From positions 85,585,001-85,649,000 of the forward strand of contig JALJCS010000002.1 in NCBI GenBank assembly GCA_023055355.1: 64,000 nt of DNA, written 5' to 3'. Each line of letters starts with the position of its first letter. Position 1 is the stretch's first letter. This document shows, piece by piece, positions 12,830 through 23,732 of the stretch. The notes under the pieces are model-generated. The model did not search any database and was not told the origin of the DNA. It saw nothing but the letters and a program-made list of their open reading frames with translations. The DNA is from Agelaius tricolor. Its lineage: Eukaryota; Chordata; Aves; Passeriformes; Icteridae. A program made the translations under genes and the position numbers.

Positions 12830-13500
12830 CCTGAAGCGGTCCAGCTGGAGAAAGATTGATTGTCCTTCTCGGACATCCCGCTGGCTATCCAGCACCGCTA
12901 GCAGTACGGGGGCACTGTCCCCATCTCCATGGTTCGGGACAGCACCTGAGGCAAACGCTCTGTGCTATGACAGCAGCGCTTCCTTGTGGTAGGACATGGC
13001 TTGGCTTGTGGCTACAGTCAGCAGAAATAAGAGAGCGCTCTCCAGCTGTGGTGAATCCAGGGTTATTGGGTCCCAGGGGAACTGACAGCCAAAGAGAACG
13101 AGGAGGAAGTTGCAACAGCTTATAAGGAGGAAGGGAAACAAGGGAGGAGTCAGTCCTTGGACAAATAGGGTTTCAGACGGGAGTGGGATACAAAAGATTG
13201 ACTTAGGGAGAACACCAATGGGGATAACCTGAGGGTGGGGCCCTGGCCCCTGAGCCAATCACTCAACGCTCTAGCTGGAAGTTTCTAGAGAGTTCTAGAG
13301 AGAAGGGTGGGAGCGCCGAGTGACGGACAGGGCACCAGGGAGGGATTTGAGAAAGGATACATTAATCTCCAAGGCAACTGGGGAGGAGTTGGGAAAACTG
13401 GCAGCATAAAGGAGGGAAGGGAGAACCAGGGCAGAACCATTACATGATAAGGGGAACAGAACAGTCCAACTTATACAGACACAACACAACACAGCAGTCA
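12830..13500 (-). mobile_element. ERVK-like LTR, minus strand, boundaries approximate
   Basis: This G+C-richer island (CpG present, unlike its neighbours) ends at ...gcagtca on the plus strand, i.e. tgactgctgtgttg when read as an LTR start. Its right part (13215-13500) matches the LTR at 29985-30227 in shared blocks such as 'ccctggcccctgagccaatc' and 'caactggggagga'. Its left part is unlike that copy. On the minus strand a TATA-like ccttataagc lies at about 13115-13125 and a weak aataac poly(A)-like signal follows near 13055-13065. I found no clean target duplication and the left boundary is uncertain. No retroviral genes are attached. Positions 12856-13258 have open frames on both strands because of composition. 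Confidence 0.6.
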
Positions 13501-13844
13501 CCCAAGTCATTTTAGATTATACAGCAAGATGGTAGCCAGCAGATCATAAAGGGTTTTACTAACCTTGGCAATGCTGAACATAACTTATTTGTCTGACGTT
13601 GCTCACAAAAAACCTTAAAACTGAATTTCAGACTTTTGCTATTTACAGTGCCTAATTTTTCTTCTCTCAGACATTTTCTCTGAATTTTGAGGGAATTCTC
13701 TCACTTCTACCTCTTTCCAGCTTCTCTACAGTGGTGACACAATTTGTCATTTTTTTTTGTACCTACAGAGATTTCTTGTTTTATTTGGGCATTGAGGTTG
13801 TCTTCTACCCAGCTTCAAGGTCATCTGATGATTTTAAGATATCT

Positions 13845-14430
13845 GGTTGTAAAACGATGGTACAGCAGGACTAGGGAAATGATCACTGCCCTATACTCAG
13901 TACTGGTGAGGCTGCACTTTGAATATGTATCCAATTTTGGGCTCTTACTGCAAAAAAGACACTGAGGGGCTGGAGCAAGTCCAGAGAAGGGCTGAGAAGG
14001 GGTCTGGAGCACAAGTCTGATGAGGTGCAGCTGAGGGAGCTGGGGGTGTTTACCCTGGGGAAAAAGAGGCTCAGGGGGGACCTTACTGCTCTCTACAACT
14101 CTCTGAGAGGAGATTGTGGAAAGAGGGGGGTTGGCCTCTTCTGCCAGGTAACAGGGACAGGAGAAGAGGAAGTGGTTGTGTATTGCACCAGGGAAGATTT
14201 AGTTTGGATATTTAGAAAAAAATTCTTCACAGAAAATGTTATCAAGCACTGAAAGAGACTGCCCAGGGAAATGTTGGGATCACCATTCCTGAAGGTGTTT
14301 AAAAGACATGTGTCTTTTAAAAGGTGTGGCATTTAGGGACATGGATAAGTGGAGGAGTTGGCAGTGCCAGGTGAAGAGTTGACCTTGATCTTAGACATCT
14401 GTTCCAACCTAAGTTGTTCTGTGATTTTCT
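13845..14430 (+). mobile_element. CR1 LINE 3' fragment, plus strand
   Basis: The copy starts within the end of the reverse-transcriptase frame (the stretch coding for 'ALYSVLVRLHFEYV' at about 13885-13930), continues through the 'LRELGVFTLGKKRLRGDL' region (14030-14090) and the 'RKKFFTENVIKHW' region near 14214-14250, and reaches the 3' untranslated end 'gttctgtgattttctg' at 14415-14430. Frameshifts break it into several frames, so it is inactive. It contains an unusual perfect palindrome at 14298-14321. Confidence 0.88.
14298..14321. repeat. Perfect 11-bp inverted repeat inside CR1
   Basis: tttaaaagaca (14298-14308), two bases tg, then tgtcttttaaa (14311-14321). CR1 relatives normally have the left arm followed by a short link to 'tgtggc'. 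Here the right arm appears as extra sequence, flanked by the repeated words ggtgt...ggtgt. It looks like a templated inverted insertion within the element. Confidence 0.8.
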
Positions 14431-14514
14431 GATACAAGAGAAATTATTAAAATTCTGTACAAATGAAGTTATATTACCCTAAGAATAACCTAAGGATCTT
14501 ATATTCACACTCAT

Positions 14515-15036
14515 AAGTGCTGCATCCAGCTCTGGGGCCCCCAGCAGAGGAAGAACATTGATCTGTTAGAGCAAGTCCAGAGGAGGTGACCAAAATGGTC
14601 AGAGGGATGAAGCACCTCTCCTCCTATGAGGAAAGGCTGAGACAATTTGGATTGCTCATCCTAGAGAAGAGAAGGCTTTGGGTTGATCTAATTGTGGCCT
14701 TCCAGTACATGAAGGGAACTTACAGGAAGGATGGAGAGAACTTTTTACAAAGATGCGTAGAGACAGGACAAGGAGGAATGACTTCAAAGTGAAAGAGAAT
14801 AAATTTAGTTTAGATATTAGAAAAACATTCTTTACTATGAGGGTGGTGAGACACTGGAACATGTTTCTCAGAGAAGCTGTGGATGCCCCATCCCTGGGAG
14901 TGTTCAAGGCCAGGTTGGTTGGAGCTCTGAGCAATCTGATCTACTGGAAGGTGTCCCTCCCTGTGGCAGAGGACAGGGGATGGGATGAGATGATCTTTAA
15001 GGTCCCTTTCAACCCATGCCATTCTATGATTTTATG
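14515..15036 (+). mobile_element. Second CR1 LINE 3' fragment, plus strand
   Basis: It starts at 'gtgctgcatccagctctggg', a conserved CR1 coding block, 85 bases downstream of the end of the preceding CR1. It then shows 'YEERLRQFGLLILEKRRL' (about 14625-14680) and a 'RHW..FLREAVDAPSLGVFKARL' type region (about 14850-14920). It ends with the 3' tail 'ccattctatgattttatg' at 15019-15036. Stops and frameshifts make it inactive. The tail differs from that of the upstream copy, so the pair looks like two insertions of different subfamilies and not a tandem duplication. Confidence 0.9.
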
Positions 15037-17307
15037 TTAAAGGTTGCAGATTCAGGGCGTAGCATCCTGGGCTAAGAGAAGTAGCAATAACCTGGTTGTT
15101 GAACTGATACCATGTGAGGTTTTGGTTATCACGCTGATACCAGATGGTTACTGGTTCTTTGTTCTTTGGTCTGACCCCTGTCATCTTTTGCTCAGTCTGC
15201 TATTTACATACCACACTGAAAACACAATAAGAAACACTTGAGCATTTATCAAATGATTTAGGGCAACCTACAGATAAACCAGGTGATATCATATAATTTC
15301 ATCTCAGGAAGCAAAGCAAGGTTTATACAAACCCTGCAAGGTAACCCCAGTTGCAAAAAAAGCAATGAGGGTCTATAATATTCCTGCTTCAAACAAATTC
15401 TTGAGTTTTGCCTAAGATGGACTTTTGAAGCCCATGCAACTACATTCACATCAAGCTGGACATTATCAAGTTATTTTTTCACTTATTCAAATGTTGATGT
15501 AAAATTTCCAGTCAATGTTTTTTTCCTTAATAGAACTGTATTTGTGCAGCTCCCACAAAAGGGAAACCAAAAAGGTAACAAGGGAAGTTACCACATTATT
15601 TCTTTTTCTTTATTTATTTTTTTAATTTCACACTATAATATTTATACTTCAGTAATATTTATTTAGGCTTTGTTGGTAAAAGAAAGCTGGATTTTTCAGA
15701 GCTCAATTCTCACTACTGAGTCAAGAAGATTCAAATATAAATACAGGCTTTTAAATTTTATCTAAAAGAATTATAGTGGGAGTTATTAAAACATTAGGCA
15801 CTTTTGAACATGTGACCTCTACAGGGGATTAAAAACAGTTGTTCCTTTCTTAAAACTTTGTTCATACCTGCATACTACAGGAGGTCTGGCTTCTCCACTC
15901 TTCAGTGATTTCTTGTTCTTTATCCAAAGATGGGATCCTCTTACTGAGGCTGAGACCTGCAAACTCCTGAGAATCTATCTGAGAGTCTAAAACATATTAA
16001 ATGATTGCATGCCAGAAGGCTAACTGCAAGACTGACTTTCAAATAGAATTTTTGTGCAAAATCTATGATGCTGCTGGAATCCTTTCTTGGAAGAATAGCA
16101 AGGGTTATGTACTACAGATTGAAATCTGGCAGGAGAAGAAGGGATTATGGCATACAGTGAACAACAGCAGGGAGTCAGCCATGTCAAAAGTTCATATGCA
16201 GTATGTGATATCAATAGTTTACAAGGCACTTCCATTCCTTTTGTCTATCAACAAAGCTGCTTGGAAGGTTTGCCTAGTTCACTGGTTTTGCTACACCACA
16301 AGTCAATGAAATATTCTCACACATAAAATGATGTTATGTCACGTATGCATATCCTTACTGTGTCTCCAGTTCAATGCAGCAGGATACATTGGCTGTATTC
16401 AGGAGTGCCAGGAAGCATCAAATCCACGGCTCTGTTATTGCCACTGAGATCTCTGAACATTTTGCCTTTTTTTATCTGCCCAGTCTTTTACATCAAATGA
16501 CAAGAGAGTAAACCCCTTTGAATATGTGTGTGTCTGTGTCAAAAATTGCTGAGGGGGGAGCCTTCAGAATGCAAAGAAGTTTTGTTAATGGCCTAAGGCA
16601 TTGGAGGGGCATCCCAGTTTGATAAGTCTCCTAGAGAGGGTTTTCAGTGAAAGGAACTGGAATGCAGGTTTGCTGGATTCCCAATGGCACAGAGGTATGA
16701 GGGAGAATAGATTATATTTCCTATCTTTCCTTCTGAGTACAGTACTTGCACGGTGCACAAGATGAGATATTGATGGTCTAAGGGCATGGCTCTCCCAAGA
16801 CCGTGTTTCTGAAAACCTTATCAATGCTCTTTCTGGGATGAATAACTGAACAACAGAAATTATCATCTAGATATGAACCGGGAGGATTTTGAAATAGAAG
16901 CATGAGGAAGGGTGGTCTGATCTGTATAGACTGCCACATTCTCAGCTATTATATGCAATTTTAATTAGGAGGACAAACTGGGGCTAGAGATCCTGAATGC
17001 AGTTCTGTGTATTTACAAGCATGCACTAAGCCTGTTATCCCTGAGCATGGGAACAATCAAACATGCCTTCCAGTCTCATCTCAGCACCCCCAGACCAGCC
17101 CCTGTGTTCTGAATCTCTCTCCTTGTCCAATCTTGGTCACCTTCTTCTAATGGATTTACTAAGCTTGTTCAGTTTTCCTAGTTATATTCCTGTGCTGCAC
17201 TCTCCTATACACACTCACACCCACACCCCTTTCCCATAATAAATAGTCACTGAAACATATCAGCTTAGAAAACTGAAACCTTGTGTTAGGTGGATATGTG
17301 TATTTTA
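15037..17307. other. Unique noncoding sequence, no gene seen
   Basis: A+T-rich around 15480-15840. No recognisable element or exon. The open frames (up to about 100 codons at 16001-16309) have no domain I recognise. Confidence 0.5.
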
Positions 17308-17338
17308 CCTTCCTTCCTCCCTTCCTCCCTCCCTCCCC
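17308..17338. repeat. (CTTC/CCTT)n-type pyrimidine microsatellite
   Basis: An interrupted tetranucleotide run of ccttcctt and cctccctc units. The plus strand is purine-free over about 30 bases, apart from its edges. Confidence 0.85.
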
Positions 17339-17943
17339 ATGCACCCATCCTTTCTTTAATGAATTATTTATTTTTCCACTGCAATTACAACCTGCAGGGC
17401 TGACCCTTGGGCAGTCCCAGGCAAGGGGCCACGTGTATGAGAAGCCAAATGGGATGAATTGTGCACTTGTTCAGCTACTAGAGAACTTGGGGTTGGTTCC
17501 CAGAACTGTCCCAAACTCTGTTCGTTACTCTGTATAGACGTGTCTGGTGTGACTCCTCAAGGACTCTTCAGAAGTTGGTTGGCTCTGTACCTCTGAGGCT
17601 TGGGAGCTCTGTCCACCTCCTGTGGAGTAAAAGGGAGTGACAGAGGTTTCCCAGAGCTATTGCAATATGACACCAAGATAAAACAGAGAGACATGGAAAG
17701 AGTGTGAGGAAGTCTCTCTGTTTGGTGGGAAGGAGTAGGCAGAATAGATGATCAGGCTTAAATGGTGAACACCAATTTCCCTGGAAATGAATATTCTGTG
17801 TCTGTGTACACACATTTTATGGCATCTCTTATCTTGCCTTCTTCTGCCACACACATCGTAACAATACCTGACCACTTGTTTGCTCTCAAGTGATGACTTT
17901 TGAAGAGTAAAAGGAATGAGGAATGTAACAGAAGGAAAAAATC
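17339..17943. other. Unique noncoding sequence, no gene seen
   Basis: Nothing recognisable. Overlapping minus-strand frames between 17568 and 18356 are short, on different frames, and carry no known motif. Confidence 0.5.
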
Positions 17944-17968
17944 GGGGGGCGGGGGGGAGGGTGTTGGG
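17944..17968 (+). other. Potential G-quadruplex
   Basis: Four G runs of at least three bases lie within 25 bases: G6 (17944-17949), G7 (17951-17957), G3 (17959-17961) and G3 (17966-17968), with loops of 1, 1 and 4 bases. This meets the usual G3+N1-7 pattern. It does not sit next to an identifiable promoter. Confidence 0.75.
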
Positions 17969-19860
17969 ATAGCAGGATAAAAATTACACATATTATAATC
18001 CTCTCCAGCCCTGATGATCCGATCTGTGAAGTGATTTAGGCTGGCACTGCTCTGCTTGCTGCCATGGAGCTGAGACCACATGGGGCCTGGCCTTTTGCTC
18101 CCAGCATCTGCTGGTGTGACACAGACTGACAGCGAGGACAAAAGGAGCATTCAGGCAAACGCTCAACACCTTGCTCCATTCTCACTGGCACGGAGGGCCT
18201 GGTAAATTCATGAGGAGTTTTAGGGAAGTCACAAGGAGTGTCACAGGTGTTCATAGAACTGTTTCTGAGCCTTGATTTAATAGTAAGTTCAGTGTAACTG
18301 AGTGTAATTGAGACCTGGCCTTCTGGATCTCTGTCTCTGAGACTAATCAGCACCATTTTTAGCAGTTTGTTATTTGTCAGGAGTCACGGGAACATAAGGA
18401 GGAAGAGAGCATGCCAGCCCTGTGTACTCACAGCCCATGCATCTGTCTCAATCAGTGACCTGGGGCAGAGGCACAGGGAGGAGAAATGTAACACCAAGCA
18501 AATAATGGGGTTTTTCTTCACCAGAACACTCAGAGCTTCCATGTGATTTAAAGTATAAATACAGATTCGGCTTTCATTATTCCATTTACATACCTCCACA
18601 GGAAATTTCCAACTAAAGAGCATCTTTTTTGTCAGTCAAGAGATTAGGCTTACAAATGAGGCAAGTCTGGCAGGCCTGTCCTCCCTGCTTACTGACCTAA
18701 AACTCCCTGTGGCATTTGCCACTTTGCCATCAGTGCTCTTTCAGCTTTTTTTTTTTTTTTATCCCTTATGCAGCATTAATTACTCTTTCACCAAACAAAA
18801 ATGAGTCTCAGAGATCTCAGTCTGGGTGGCTGCATTTCACATTGAGAGAACTGAACTCACATGGTGCTGGAGTAAAGCTGAATTCTTTTTCTAGTGACTA
18901 ATTATATTTCCTAGTGTATATTACAAGCCAACCCTCTTAGACTAAGCCTTGAACTATTCCTAGTCATGCCCAACAAGGGGATCCCCAGCTGTTGCAGGCC
19001 TCCTGACCTAAGAGGTCATTAATTAATGTCTACATTTCTGCATGTATATAAATATGCTTATAATCTAGCCATTCTGTAACTAAAGTCCAGTGGTTTTCAC
19101 CAGCATATATTTGCACTTTGTACTAAATGGAAAGATATACAGTACAGAGACATCCTAAACATACTGTATTGTTAGGTTTAATAGTTAATTAGGTTTAATT
19201 CTTTACAGTTTGTCCAGGATGGGATTTTTTCCCCCCATGTACTTATTTGTTAATAGTTTTGCTACATAACATAGTAGACATTGCTGATGTGATTGTTTTG
19301 AGTACAGGAAGTTCATGTTGTTTTATAAAAACTAGTTTTCTGGAAACAATAGATTCTATTCTTCAGCTTGGACTATCACCAGTAATTATCTCCTGGCTGC
19401 TATGCAAATATCTCATGTCCTAATTTCCACACTTGTTCATTTAACACATAAGCTCATTACAGCTGAGGTGTTTTTTTAAAGGCGCTGCAAATATCTCAAA
19501 GTGAGTTGCTCGAAAGCTTTCTAAATGAGAAGTTTTCTTCAATGGCAAATTCCACTTTCTCTTGCAGACATGATCTGCAATCCACAGGTATTTTTCCTGC
19601 AGTCTGTTCAGAACGGACTCCACAGCCAGGCACAAGGCCAAATTTTGATCCATCTCTTCATTGGTTTCAACTGAATAACTTCAGATTTCAGCTGGTTCTC
19701 TGGCAAACTGAGCGTGTCCTTTCACTCAAGTATCTGCTCAGTGCCTAGCTGCTATGGGAAAAAGCAAGACAAAATAATCCTTGTTTGCATGTGACACCTG
19801 ACTTGTTACCTCTCTTTGCTAAGAAAACTGAAAATCTGAGAGAATAGCACATATCCCCCC
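17969..19860. other. Unique noncoding sequence, no gene seen
   Basis: A T run of about 18 lies at 18744-18761. The segment 19020-19300 is A+T-rich with TTAATTAATG words. No gene or clear repeat was identified. Confidence 0.5.
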
Positions 19861-19882
19861 TCTCTCTCTCTCTCTCTCTCTC
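19861..19882. repeat. (TC)n microsatellite
   Basis: About eleven uninterrupted tc units, preceded by a run of six C. Confidence 0.95.
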
Positions 19883-22631
19883 CAGTCCCAGCGGAGCACA
19901 AAGGGGCACTCAAACTTCATCACACAACCACGTCTGTGTTCCTAGAGGCTTCTGAAGAGTACCCCTGACAAATTGCTTGCAGGTGCAGAGCACACTCTCA
20001 CACAGAGTTGTGTGGCTCTTGCAGTGTTTTGGTGCAATACCCAAGGGCTGACCCCAGTCAGTCCCATAAAGTCAGCAGTGGTCTGTTTTGTGGACCACCT
20101 TTCTAGCCAAGCCCTGCTCCCATTTACACCCATACAGCCCTAATGGGGCTAAACTTGGGCTTCAGCAATGCTGCCTGCAGTACAGCTTTGAGCAAAGCAT
20201 GATCAGTTTTTGAGGAAAGCTGATCATAATGCTCCAGTTGGATCTTTTCAGTGTTCGGAGCACGACCTTGCTGTCCAGGCAAAGAGATTAGTAGAGTTGT
20301 TTGGCACAACACAGTGCACAGCTGGCAGCTTTTCTAACAAAGACTCACGAAGCAAAAAGAGAAAGAAAAAGTAGTTCACACATTCTTATCTCATTCTTTT
20401 CTCCTTCTCAACCCCTCCTTCTGCTTAAAATACCTTAACTCGAGAGTCATGATGAGGGCAGCATCCCCACTGCACTGCAGGGCTGTGCACTCAAGTGTAT
20501 CCGACCATTTGTCTGAGCTGCTGAAGCCGTGACAGGGACAGGAATGTGGGGGGAGGAAACTACCCCGGAGGCTCCTCCAAAAATCCTCCTCCGGTCACTA
20601 CTGACAGGCAAACCTGCCTTTTTGCTCGTCCTACACCTCCCCTCTGGATCAGAGAGTGAAGAGATGTTAGCCAGAGGCCCCAGAAAAAACTCAGTTGCTG
20701 CCTCCTTTCCAGTTCTTCTGGAATGAAGGAATGGCAAAGCTCTTGCAGAGACGTCTTCATAGCAATGTGCACCCCAGAGCCTTAATTAGGACAAGGTGAC
20801 AGATAAGTAGGAAGTGACTTGTGTTTTCAAGGGTTTGTAACAGTCATACCACATAAAAGTCCTCAGATTCTTGATTGTTTCTGCTTTCCTAAGCGGCTTG
20901 GAGAATTCAGCCATGACTGATGTTTCTTGCCCCACTGCAGGCAGGCTGGAGCATCAGGCAGTGGGTGCCAAGGACAATGTCCCTCCCGGACACCTCCACC
21001 TTTCAGAGATGTCAAATTGAGATATGATTCTCTTTAAGCAGCTCCATGCAGACTCAGAGGGGACTGAGAGGTGGTTTCATCCAGCACTGGGAGCTGTTTT
21101 GGGGTGCACCCTTTTGAGAGCTGGGCTGTTCCACAACTGCCTCGAGCTTAGTCAGCACTCATGGGTTCTAAATCTAAATTCAGAGGTTGTTCCCGTTCAG
21201 TTTCCACTGCTCCGTGAAGCAGAACCACCCCTCTGTGCTTTTGTCAACTCTAGGTGAACGACCCTGCCCCAAAGATTATCTGCCTAAATGCTAAAAGCGC
21301 TAAAATACCGGCAGCCAGGGGAAGGTGAAAGCACATTATCAGCAATGCCAGAAGATGCTGAAGGGCACACACAGTGCAGCTCATTTGGTTTACAACAACC
21401 CTTCTGGAAGCACAATGATCTATTGAAGAGTGACTATCTCTGCTCTTGAGTGGATCAGCACAAAGAAAGGTTAAGGCAGCACCGTTTGGTAATTGGTTTG
21501 TGTCATATAAATTGAAGCTTAGAAAGCTGGGAGGAACAAAACAAAACCAGACCAGAACACACAGCAATTAAATTCCTTTAAGGAATGCATGGAATAAATA
21601 CTTACCCTTCTTGCAACTCTAATAAACCTAATCAGGATTAATTTCCATGCCTGACTTGAAAATTTTTCCCTGCCAAATGTCCATTCTTTTCTGACAGATT
21701 CCCTCATGATATACCTATATAGCTGAGGCAGGCAGGTTTCAAAGCCAAAAGGCTTTTCCTAACACAAAAATCCCCAACAAAGCCAAAAAAAAAAAAATTA
21801 AAAAAAAAATCTGTCTTTTAGCTCCAAACATCCCTTTCCTGATTGATTTTGAGCCCCACTAAACACATTCATGTGAAGGAAAACAAATACCAGTCTCTGT
21901 TTGTTTAATCTGTGGCAGTGAATCAGCTGAACTGGTTCTCACTGTAATCTCAGGACACCAAACTGGGCGTTTTCTGGGATGACCTCCCAGCACTTCAGAG
22001 GTGTCACAGTAGTCAGTTTGCACTACATTCACAGATCAAAAATATTGTAGGGTTTTGATTTTTCCCCCGAAAGAAGACTTCTTACACTGGTAAATCCAGC
22101 TGGTAAATGGACCTCAGAGGAGAAAACTGTCTGCATCCACCAGGGCCCAGCAGTTCTGCCCTTGTTCAGGGCTGACTCAGAAATACATGTACATGCATGT
22201 AAAATTTGTACAGATTGAGCAAAACAGAGAGGCGAATGAATGCTTAATGAAGAGCCTTTTCTGTGCAATTAATATTGGAGAAGCTTTAAGGAACTCATAA
22301 ATTCCTTAATTCCAGTCCTGTGATTAGCCCACTCCTCTATGCATGCAGCAGCTGTCTCCAACCTGCAGAGTTCAAGCTAACATTAAAAGAAAACGTTGTG
22401 GGAAGTGAAGCCCTTTAATTAGTATAACAAATATATTCAGAAAAAAATGATGCAAGGAGATTTTTTCCTCAGACAATGCACAATTTGCCAGAGGAATTCA
22501 TTACCATAAGAGATAAACTTTAAAGAGTGTCATGGAATTCAGAAACAGAATGTTTGTTCAGAAGATAGTAATAGCCACTATTAATGGGAAACAGTTACTT
22601 TCTAAGTTACTTTTAGGCTCCAACCTAATCT
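19883..22631. other. Unique noncoding sequence, no gene seen
   Basis: A G+C-richer patch lies at 20440-20760 with a few CpG. Its open frames on both strands have no recognisable domain. A-rich runs occur at 21786-21810. No transposon was recognised. Confidence 0.5.
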
Positions 22632-23174
22632 TCATGCAGGTTGAACACTTTCTCTGCAAGCACTGACAGGTAGGAACCTTCCTTTGGGCAAATGTCTTGC
22701 TCCTTCTCTTTGATACCAGTGATGCTGGCTGCAGCCTTGGCTGGGGTATTTGGTAAAGGGAATCACAGGGAGAGAATTGATCTCATCTGATTCCATCCCT
22801 GTAGTAACTGGTATCCAGGTTAGACTGGCATTCTGGGTGCCCTCTCCAATGAGAGCACAGCACAGGTCCCTGCAGGTAGTGATCACTTGATTTCTCCTAG
22901 ATAACAGGTTGGGATGGTCCAACCCTTGGTGTTCCCATAACTCCCCTGACAAGAGGGGGAAATTGGAGGTGGGAGACAACTCCAGATTACCACATCTACA
23001 GGTGAGTGTCTCCACATACATCAGATGTTGGAGCTCCACTGCAGGTGAAGATCTGGTCACTGATGTGCATCTCCAAGCAGAGAGGACCATGCAGGGAGGC
23101 AAGATTATCTTCCCCTCCTCTTTGTCCTGAGCCACCCTATTCTGTTGACATGCCTGGCAGAACTGAGAGGACAT
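22632..23174 (-). other. Longest unexplained open frame (180 codons), probably not a gene
   Basis: An uninterrupted minus-strand frame runs from a start codon at 23174 to a stop at 22632. The predicted protein has 11 cysteines scattered without a spaced zinc-binding pattern, no signal peptide, no membrane segment and no motif I recognise. Its rightmost part comes close to the LTR that starts at 23240. The stretch is not one of the retroelements I can name. It could be a chance frame, an exon of a noncoding RNA, or a decayed part of an unrecognised retrovirus. There is no splice or promoter evidence for a gene. Confidence 0.2.
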
Positions 23175-23239
23175 TTCTAGTCACAGTGACTTCTTCACAA
23201 AGGCTGGCCTCCTCCACTGAGGTTGCTGAGCAGCTTTCT

Positions 23240-23616
23240 TGTCACAGACATCTTTTATGAAAAATCCTTCCCTTAGGATTTTTTCTCCTGAGAAGTTGAG
23301 AAGCCTCAGGAACAATGTAAACAATTATTATCTGCTGTTGTGGAATGCAACAGATCTGTGATTGGTCTCATAGAGTTGTTTCTAATTAATGGCCAATCAC
23401 AGTCAGCTGGCTCAGACTCTCTGTCCGAGACAGAAGCTTTTGTTATCATTATTTCTTTGTCTATTCTTAGCTAGCCTTCTGATTAAATCCTTTCTTCTAT
23501 TCTTTTAGTATAGTTTTAATATAATATATCATAAAATAATAAATCAAACCTTCTGAAACATGGAGTCAGATCCTCGTCTCTTCCCTCATCCTAAGACCCC
23601 TGTGAACACGGTCACA
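23240..23616 (+). mobile_element. Solo LTR of a songbird endogenous retrovirus, with 6-bp target duplication
   Basis: It starts tgtcacagacatcttttatg and ends ggtcaca. It is flanked by ctttct on both sides (23234-23239 and 23617-23622). The family is one I recognise from passerine genomes, with the 'gatcctcgtctcttccctca' block before the end. The plus strand is sense: an aataaa poly(A) signal sits at 23538-23543, about 75 bases before the end, and A+T-rich promoter-like sequence lies at 23500-23535. No internal genes are present. The copy looks well preserved and so relatively young. A 6-bp duplication would suit an ERVK-type integrase, but I am not certain of the class. Confidence 0.88.
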
Positions 23617-23686
23617 CTTTCTGATCTTAGGTGAAAAGTAACTCATTGTCTGGCAAGGCTGGGTTGATAAGGCTGGGTAGAAACAG

Positions 23687-23732
23687 CTGCTTTACAACAT
23701 CTGCTTTACAACATCTGCTTTACAACATCTGC
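23687..23732. repeat. 14-bp minisatellite, three copies
   Basis: The unit ctgctttacaacat is repeated three times exactly (23687-23728), followed by a partial ctgc. It lies 70 bases downstream of the LTR end. Confidence 0.95.

Noticed and set aside
20440..20760. G+C-richer patch considered as an exon or CpG island
   Set aside because: CpG count is modest, frames on both strands are unfamiliar, and no splice-site arrangement supports an exon.
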